From Candidatus Pacearchaeota archaeon (GTDB lineage Archaea > Nanobdellota > Nanobdellia > Pacearchaeales > GW2011-AR1): 7,062 bases of DNA. The notes beneath the pieces were generated by a model that was not told where the DNA came from, made no database searches, and worked only from the letters and a program-made list of their open reading frames with translations. The position numbers were made by a program, and so were the translations under genes. Shown here piece after piece: positions 1 to 4,517 of the stretch. The stretch lies in contig JAGVXJ010000063.1 in NCBI GenBank assembly GCA_018303895.1, forward strand, positions 1 to 7,062, read 5' to 3'. Numbering within the stretch: the stretch's first letter is position 1; every line of letters starts with the position of its first letter.

Positions 1-5
1 GGATT

Positions 6-275
6 TTAAAAATAGTGAAAATTAAAATAATATTTTCCTTCAAATTTCTTTTTGTAGTCTTCTTGTTTTTTAGTTTTAACAAATTCTATTTGGTTCAGTT
101 TTTTCTTTTCCTGTAATTTTTCTAAGAAGTGCGTCTTACAGAGATAATGTCTTTCTGGAACCTCAATTCCACATATTTCACAAGTGGGTTTTTGCTTTTC
201 TTTTTCATTACAACTAAAACATAATTTAAACCAAGGTTGTTTTGGATTTCCACATTTCGGACAAATAGTGTTCAT
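6..275 (-). CDS. Small protein with two tandem zinc-binding modules
   Basis: This complete 89-residue ORF encodes a probable zinc-binding protein of unknown function. The first module is C5-X2-C8-X10-C19-X2-C22. The second is C32-X2-C35-X10-C46-X2-H49, with the same internal spacing and His replacing the last Cys, so the two look like a duplicated zinc-ribbon unit. From about residue 50 the chain becomes a Lys-rich, probably helical tail, followed by an aromatic C-terminus (YYFNFHYF). The ATG (275-273) overlaps the serS stop (274-272) as ATGA. There is no separate TATA box in the usual place, so it is most likely co-transcribed with serS and translated by coupling. A basic tail beside zinc fingers would fit nucleic-acid or ribosome binding, but that is inference. 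The cysteine pattern makes a real gene likely; no specific family was recognised. Confidence 0.8.
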   Translation of the reverse strand: MNTICPKCGNPKQPWFKLCFSCNEKEKQKPTCEICGIEVPERHYLCKTHFLEKLQEKKKLNQIEFVKTKKQEDYKKKFEGKYYFNFHYF

Positions 276-1552
276 TTTCTTTTCTCTTTAATTTTCGCAA
301 CTTCAATCTTTTTCATTCCACCTAAATATGGCTGAAGAACTTTTGGGATATTTATACTTCCATCGGCGTTTTGATTATTTTCCATTATTGAAATCATTAA
401 TCTTGGAAGAGCAATTCCTGAACCATTCAAAGTGTGGACGAATTTCAAACCTTCTTTTCCTTGATATCTTGTGTTCATTCTTCTTGCTTGAAAATCAGTG
501 CAGTTTGAACACGAAGAACATTCTAAATATCTTTTCATAAATGGACTCCAAACTTCTAAATCGTAAGTTTTTGCTGACGAGAAACCAGCATCTTGAGTAG
601 AAAGTAAAAGTCGTCGGTATGGAAGTCCGAGAAGTTCAAGAATTTTTTCTGCGTTTCCTGTCATTTCTTCAAGCATTTCATAAGATTCATCTGCTTTAGA
701 TAAATAAACCATCTCAACTTTTTCAAACTGGTGAAGTCGAAATAATCCTTCTTCGCCCGCCCTTCTTCCAGCTTCGGTTCTGTAACATTCAGTGAAGGCA
801 CAGAATTTTTTGGGCAAATCTTTTTCGTTCAAAATTTCGTCAGCGTAAATATTTGTTACTGGTACTTCAGCCGTTGGAACTAAAACTAATTCATCATTTG
901 TCTTGTATAATTGGTCGTCGAATTTTGGGAGATTTCCGGTTCCGAAAGCACTTTTTCTATTTACTAATTGTGGCGGATTTATTTCAGTCAAACCATTTTT
1001 GTTGTGGAAGTCAAGCATGAACTGAACCAAAGCTCTTTGCAGTTTTGCGCCCATTCCTTTCAAAATATAAAATCCCGCCCCTGTGATTTTCGTTGCTCTT
1101 TTTATGTCAATCATATCAAGCATTTCTCCAAGTTCAAGATGGCTTCTTGGACTTTTTATCTCTGGAACTTTTCCAACTTTTTTTACTTCTTGATTTTTAC
1201 TTTCATCTCCGACGGGATTATCTTCATGCTGAATATTTGGAACTCTTGAAACAAGGTCGTCTAATTTTGCTTTTAATTGATTTTCTTTTTCTTCATTTTT
1301 CTTGAGTTTTTCTGGAATATCTTTTGCTTCAACAAGTTCTTTTTTTGCGTCCTTTCCTGCTTTTTTTAATTCACTTATTTTTTGAGAAATTTTATTTCTT
1401 TTACTTCTTAAATTGTCGTCTTCTTTTTTTAATTCTCTCCATTCCTGGTCTATCTCAAGAATTTTGTCGACAAGTTCTGGTTCATAACCTCTGTTCACGC
1501 AATTTTGTTTTACAACTTCCGGGCTTTCACGAATTAATTTAATGTCTAACAT
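272..1552 (-). CDS. serS: Seryl-tRNA synthetase (class II, bacterial/common type)
   Basis: This enzyme charges tRNA-Ser (and tRNA-Sec where present) with serine in the cytoplasm, using ATP. At 426 residues it has the normal family length. Residues about 29-103 form the long charged antiparallel coiled coil that grips the tRNA variable arm. The class II core follows: the serine-binding TAE motif (227-229), motif 2 around ECYRTEAG (255-262, Arg258) with FRLHQFEKVE (271-280), then ECSSCSN (344-350), FQARR (354-358), and motif 3 HTLNGSG...PR (373-384) leading to MENNQ. This is the common form, not the divergent methanogen-type SerRS. Motif 3 reads ALPR where many bacteria have AVGR, a variant I also recall from other lineages. 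The ATG at 1552 is supported by a TATA box exactly 29 nt upstream, implying a leaderless mRNA. It is followed, with a 4-nt overlap, by the zinc-module gene. Confidence 0.98.
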   Translation of the reverse strand: MLDIKLIRESPEVVKQNCVNRGYEPELVDKILEIDQEWRELKKEDDNLRSKRNKISQKISELKKAGKDAKKELVEAKDIPEKLKKNEEKENQLKAKLDDLVSRVPNIQHEDNPVGDESKNQEVKKVGKVPEIKSPRSHLELGEMLDMIDIKRATKITGAGFYILKGMGAKLQRALVQFMLDFHNKNGLTEINPPQLVNRKSAFGTGNLPKFDDQLYKTNDELVLVPTAEVPVTNIYADEILNEKDLPKKFCAFTECYRTEAGRRAGEEGLFRLHQFEKVEMVYLSKADESYEMLEEMTGNAEKILELLGLPYRRLLLSTQDAGFSSAKTYDLEVWSPFMKRYLECSSCSNCTDFQARRMNTRYQGKEGLKFVHTLNGSGIALPRLMISIMENNQNADGSINIPKVLQPYLGGMKKIEVAKIKEKRK

Positions 1553-1573
1553 AACAAGTCGAAAGAAGTCTAT

Positions 1574-1581
1574 TATTTAAA
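1574..1581 (-). promoter_or_regulatory. TATA box of serS (leaderless promoter)
   Basis: On the minus strand this reads TTTAAATA. Its upstream edge is 29 nt from the A of the serS ATG, so transcription should start at or next to the start codon. The preceding ATTAAA is a plausible BRE and contains the TAA stop (1583-1585) of the upstream orphan gene, so the promoter and that gene's 3' end are packed together. The 14-bp sequence ATTAAATTTAAATA is identical to the one in front of the orphan gene. Confidence 0.82.
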
Positions 1582-1582
1582 T

Positions 1583-1867
1583 TTAATCATCTTTAAGTGA
1601 TTTTATCTTTTCCTTTGCTTGAATATAAAATTTTATTGTATCTTCAGCTTCTTTAAGGGGAACATCATACAACACAATTGCTTTTTCGTACAGGTTGTAT
1701 ATTCTGTCTAAATTATTTTCTAATTCTTCCATTTTTTCTTTTGATTCAGTGTTAATAATCTTTTTAACAAACCCACAAAGAATCGTTTCTATTTTTCCGA
1801 AAATTTTTCCTGATCTGAATGATTTGTAATCTACTTTCAAAGCAGGGATTCCTAAGTCTTCGTTCAT
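1583..1867 (-). CDS. Hypothetical helical protein, 94 residues
   Basis: I do not recognise this protein. From the ATG at 1867 it has 94 residues, no signal peptide and no clear membrane segment. The first 40 or so residues are mixed and contain one Cys. From about residue 42 the chain is highly charged and looks like two amphipathic helices (KEKMEELENNLDRIYNLYEK, then LKEAEDTIKFYIQAKEKIK), so a small helical hairpin or coiled-coil fold is likely. An in-frame TTG at 1873 would add two residues, but a TATA box sits 29 nt upstream of the ATG, matching the leaderless geometry of its neighbours, so the ATG is preferred. It lies 30 bp upstream of serS on the same strand, but serS has its own promoter. 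It is probably a real, lineage-restricted gene; its function is unknown. Confidence 0.65.
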   Translation of the reverse strand: MNEDLGIPALKVDYKSFRSGKIFGKIETILCGFVKKIINTESKEKMEELENNLDRIYNLYEKAIVLYDVPLKEAEDTIKFYIQAKEKIKSLKDD

Positions 1868-1888
1868 CTCCAAATCGAAGTTTCAGAA

Positions 1889-1896
1889 TATTTAAA
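1889..1896 (-). promoter_or_regulatory. TATA box of the 94-residue orphan gene (leaderless promoter)
   Basis: On the minus strand this reads TTTAAATA, preceded by ATTAAA as a likely BRE. Its upstream edge is 29 nt from the ATG at 1867, which selects that ATG over the TTG six bases upstream. It shares a 108-bp divergent spacer with the plus-strand promoter at 1947-1954, so two independent core promoters sit back to back. Confidence 0.78.
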
Positions 1897-1946
1897 TTTA
1901 ATTGGGAGGAATTTTGTATTAGAATTATACTCTACCCAGCGACATC

Positions 1947-1954
1947 TTTAAATA
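1947..1954 (+). promoter_or_regulatory. TATA box of the 214-residue membrane protein gene (leaderless promoter)
   Basis: This reads TTTAAATA on the plus strand, with its upstream edge 29 nt before the ATG at 1976. The same octamer at the same distance occurs at two other genes in the window. No purine-rich ribosome-binding site lies between it and the ATG (the bases before the ATG are TCAATC), so the message is probably leaderless. Confidence 0.82.
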
Positions 1955-1975
1955 ACTCTTTTTCCTAAATCAATC

Positions 1976-2620
1976 ATGGCAGAAGGGGCGAGTTCGTTTG
2001 GAATTATGTTTAATTCTTTGATAAATGTTTTTCCGTATCCCTTGAATAAGTTTTTTTATCTCTTAACTCTTGTTTTGCTAATTTTTGTTTATTGTTTCTT
2101 AATCTGGGAATTTTATCGTTTTATTTCAAAGAGAGACATTCTTGATTTTAATCTGGATAAATACACTCTTTCTGGTTCGTCTTTTTTTGCAAAGATTTCT
2201 GGCGGATTTTTTTATTTCCTTGAATTTTTGTTCTTATTGCCAATGATGATTTTAATTAGCTTTGCTTTCTTTTCTTTTTTATTAATTGGTTTGATTGAGA
2301 CTTCAATCTCGGTGAGTCATATTCTTCTTATTTCTGCGACGATAATTTCAGTCATTCGTTTGTCTGCTTATTACAGCGAAAGTTTTTCTCAGGAAATTGC
2401 GAAGCTTTTACCTTTAACCTTGCTTGCTGTTGCGATAACTCGTTCTGATCTTTTCGATATAACAAAATTATTCTCTGGACTTTCACAAATTCCTTCTCTT
2501 ATGGGCGAAATTTCAATTTATTTCTTGTTTATTTTCTTATTGGAATTTTTACTGAGATTGTCTGAATTATTCTTTTCTGTAATAGGAATAAAAGAAAAAG
2601 ACAATAAAGACGAGGATTAA
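1976..2620 (+). CDS. Multi-pass membrane protein of unknown function
   Basis: This 214-residue protein is dominated by hydrophobic segments, and I do not recognise a family. Likely membrane helices are at about residues 26-48, 77-107 (long; one or two passes), 113-130, 141-155 and 179-204, giving four to six passes. The loop at about 51-72 (KRDILDF...) is polar. The last ten residues are strongly charged (KEKDNKDED) and would face the cytoplasm or form a tail. No catalytic motif, Cys cluster or signal peptidase site is visible. The ATG is supported by a TATA box 29 nt upstream. The gene is divergent from the 94-residue orphan and convergent with the antiporter, sharing 4 nt at the stops. Location therefore says little about function. 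It is a real gene with good confidence because of its promoter, length and coherent hydrophobicity. Confidence 0.8.
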   Translation: MAEGASSFGIMFNSLINVFPYPLNKFFYLLTLVLLIFVYCFLIWEFYRFISKRDILDFNLDKYTLSGSSFFAKISGGFFYFLEFLFLLPMMILISFAFFSFLLIGLIETSISVSHILLISATIISVIRLSAYYSESFSQEIAKLLPLTLLAVAITRSDLFDITKLFSGLSQIPSLMGEISIYFLFIFLLEFLLRLSELFFSVIGIKEKDNKDED

Positions 2621-4329
2621 CCCTTTTCAACGTCTGGATGTTCATGCCCTTGTCGTGCGATTTCTTTCAGCATTTTAATGTGTTTTTCTTTTTCTAATTT
2701 GTATGCTTGTTTATCTGTTTTTTCCTCGAAAATCATTCTTGAGACATATTCTCCACCAAGGAAGTGCGGTGTTAAAACATAATCTGCACCTTTTTCATAC
2801 AAAACAAAAGCATCTTTTATTTGGTGAGCTCTGACAATTATAATTACTTCTTTATTTCTTCTTCTAATATTTTCTATTAAAACTAAATTTGTTTCAAAAT
2901 CCGGAATTGTTGAAACAATTATTTTTGCTTTTTCAAGAGGGAGTTCGTCAAGAAGTTCAACATCATCAGCATCCCCATACATACAAGGAATTCCAAGTTT
3001 TTTCAAATTTGAAATTGTTTCAGGATTAAAATCAACAACTAAATAATTTTTCTTAATTCTTCTTAAGGAGTTTAAAATTCCAAATCCGATCCTATTTTGT
3101 CCAAATAAAATTGCATCATAATTTTTTGATTTAAGATTAATTTTTTCCCTTACTTTTTTTCTTTCAAATATTCCAAGATATTTTGAAATTTTTTGGTAAA
3201 TCTGATTTGAATAAATTATTAAATAAGTTGAACCCATAATAGTTATAAGTCCAACTGTCGTCACAATTGAAAGTGTTTCTTTAGGTAAATGTCCGACACT
3301 TATTCCTAGAGCGATTAGGATTAAAGAGAACTCAGAAATTTGTGCAACAGTTAATCCAGCTAAAAATCCTGTTCTTTTAGTATAGCCAAGAAGCCCCATT
3401 AAAATCATTACAATCAAAGGATTTCCTATCAATATAAAAATTGAAAATACAATTATTTGGACAATTTGGTTTGTTACATCAGAAATTATCATCTGCGAAC
3501 CAAGAAGAACAAAAAAAAGTACGATGAAAAAATCTCGCAATGGTTTCATTTTTGAACTTATCTCATTGCTGTAAGGAGTTATTGAAAGGGAAATTCCTGC
3601 AAGAAGAGCACCAATTTCTAAAGAAAAGTTAAGAAAGAAAAATAAGCTTGCAATGGCCAAACACCATCCTATTGAGAATAAAAATAAAAGTTCTTGGGAT
3701 TTTGCAAAAAAGTTTGAAGCTCTTGATAAAATAAAATGACTAAAAAGAAGAACTAAAATTATTGCAACAAATCCCTTAAGAATAATATTTATTCCAAAAC
3801 CAGCAATATCTAAATTTCCAGAAAGTGAGGAAATTGCCATAAGAGCAATAATCGCAATAAAATCCTGGACAATTAAAAACCCAATTGCAATTTTTCCATA
3901 AAGAGTTTCTAAATCTCTTTTGTCAGCAAGAAGTTTCATTATAATAATTGTGCTACTAAATGTTAAGGCTACTGCAACATAAATTGAAATTATCGTCGAG
4001 AATCCTAAAAGTTTTGCAATAAAAAAACCAAACACAGATGTAAATAAAACTTGTCCAATTCCTGTAACTAAAGAAGCAAAACCAACTTCTTTTATAACTT
4101 TTGGATTCATGTGAAGTCCTACAATAAATAAAAGCAGAGCAACCCCAATTTGTGAAAATATCCGGAATAAACTTTCTGAAGTTATAAGATTAAAAATATA
4201 CGGGCCTACCAAAATTCCGCTTAAAATATAACCTATAATTAATGGCTGTTTTAAAAATTTCATAAGTAGAGAAACAATAAGAGTTACAACAAGTATTATA
4301 CTTAAATTTATGAAAATTTCCTGCACCAT
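2617..4329 (-). CDS. Kef-type CPA2 cation/proton antiporter with C-terminal RCK (TrkA-N) domain
   Basis: This is a membrane antiporter that exchanges K+ or Na+ for H+, here 570 residues from the ATG at 4329. Residues about 4-380 form the Na+/H+-exchanger domain with about 12 helices: the GYILSGILVGP signature (33-43), ALTFSSTIIIMKLL (121-134) and the ion-binding QD pair Q155-D156. Residues about 404-525 form a Rossmann RCK_N domain: GQNRIG (410-415, second glycine replaced by Asn), the acidic end of strand 2 at D433, and GDAD (452-455). There is no RCK_C; a 40-residue charged tail follows. The loop equivalent to the HALESDIEP regulatory loop of KefC is NEISSKMKP (255-263), without the acidic residues, so glutathione gating as in E. 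coli is unlikely. The ORF stays open 39 codons upstream, but that stretch is not hydrophobic and overlaps the promoter. It is divergent from the Ca2+ pump. Confidence 0.93.
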   Translation of the reverse strand: MVQEIFINLSIILVVTLIVSLLMKFLKQPLIIGYILSGILVGPYIFNLITSESLFRIFSQIGVALLLFIVGLHMNPKVIKEVGFASLVTGIGQVLFTSVFGFFIAKLLGFSTIISIYVAVALTFSSTIIIMKLLADKRDLETLYGKIAIGFLIVQDFIAIIALMAISSLSGNLDIAGFGINIILKGFVAIILVLLFSHFILSRASNFFAKSQELLFLFSIGWCLAIASLFFFLNFSLEIGALLAGISLSITPYSNEISSKMKPLRDFFIVLFFVLLGSQMIISDVTNQIVQIIVFSIFILIGNPLIVMILMGLLGYTKRTGFLAGLTVAQISEFSLILIALGISVGHLPKETLSIVTTVGLITIMGSTYLIIYSNQIYQKISKYLGIFERKKVREKINLKSKNYDAILFGQNRIGFGILNSLRRIKKNYLVVDFNPETISNLKKLGIPCMYGDADDVELLDELPLEKAKIIVSTIPDFETNLVLIENIRRRNKEVIIIVRAHQIKDAFVLYEKGADYVLTPHFLGGEYVSRMIFEEKTDKQAYKLEKEKHIKMLKEIARQGHEHPDVEKG

Positions 4330-4355
4330 CTTTATTAATAAAATAAGATTTTTGA

Positions 4356-4363
4356 ATATATAA
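4356..4363 (-). promoter_or_regulatory. Probable TATA box of the Kef-type antiporter gene
   Basis: On the minus strand this reads TTATATAT. Using the 29-nt rule seen at the other genes, transcription would begin near 4334-4336, a few bases before the ATG at 4329, giving a leader of about 5-7 nt rather than none. It is less certain than the other promoters because the register differs and the region is uniformly AT-rich. Its position downstream of codon 1 of the longer ORF (4446) argues against that longer start. Confidence 0.6.
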
Positions 4364-4375
4364 GGATTGTGTTCA

Positions 4376-4385
4376 GAGAAGTTTG
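4376..4385 (-). promoter_or_regulatory. Operator-like element upstream of the antiporter TATA box
   Basis: On the minus strand this reads CAAACTTCTC. It ends about 12 nt upstream of the antiporter TATA box. The same 10-mer, in the same orientation, recurs at 4434-4443. A 9-base match (CAAACTTCT) lies on the plus strand at 4470-4478, about 10 nt upstream of the ATPase TATA box. Its placement just upstream of a BRE/TATA in both directions fits an activator or dual regulator site. No regulator gene is in the window, so this is inference from the repeat pattern alone. Confidence 0.45.
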
Positions 4386-4434
4386 AATTATTCTTATTTT
4401 CATTTTTCAGAGAAATTTTCAAAATTCTTTGCGG

Positions 4435-4478
4435 AGAAGTTTGCAATTTTCGTGGAAAATTTATTTTTGCAAACTTCT
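4435..4478. repeat. Perfect 12-bp inverted repeat with nested 7-bp inverted repeat in the divergent promoter spacer
   Basis: The outer arms are AGAAGTTTGCAA (4435-4446) and TTGCAAACTTCT (4467-4478), with no mismatch and a 20-bp spacer. Inside it is a second perfect palindrome, AATTTTC/GAAAATT (4445-4451 and 4455-4461, 3-bp loop), which overlaps the outer left arm by two bases. The structure lies upstream of both the antiporter and the ATPase TATA boxes. It is therefore outside both predicted transcripts, which favours a protein-binding operator over a terminator or riboswitch. Arm centres are about 32 bp apart, roughly three helical turns, so a dimer of dimers could contact one face of the DNA. 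Confidence 0.6.
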
Positions 4479-4488
4479 TTTCAAAAAC

Positions 4489-4496
4489 TTTAATAA
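4489..4496 (+). promoter_or_regulatory. TATA box of the P-type ATPase gene (leaderless promoter)
   Basis: This reads TTTAATAA, a near match to the TTTAAATA boxes elsewhere in the window. Its upstream edge is exactly 29 nt before the ATG at 4518, so a leaderless transcript is expected. The inverted-repeat arm at 4467-4478 ends 10 nt upstream of it. Confidence 0.75.
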
Positions 4497-4517
4497 CTAA
4501 AAAATCTTTAAACTTAA

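Noticed and set aside
328..1542. Plus-strand open frames of 70-93 residues opposite serS
   Set aside because: They are antisense shadows of the conserved synthetase, Phe/Leu-rich because they oppose Lys/Glu-rich coiled-coil codons.
1868..1873. TTG start two codons upstream for the 94-residue gene
   Set aside because: The TATA box is 29 nt from the ATG at 1867, as at three other genes. A leaderless start at the ATG excludes the TTG from the transcript.
4330..4446. Longer start for the antiporter at 4446, adding 39 residues
   Set aside because: The added segment is polar and Asn/Lys-rich, unlike the usual start of CPA2 proteins directly in helix 1. It also covers the TATA box and the inverted repeat. 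The ATG at 4329 gives the family-typical N-terminus.
4445..4461. Hairpin AATTTTC-GTG-GAAAATT as a transcription terminator
   Set aside because: It lies upstream of both TATA boxes in a divergent spacer, so no gene ends there, and no T-run of the expected type follows in a transcribed direction.
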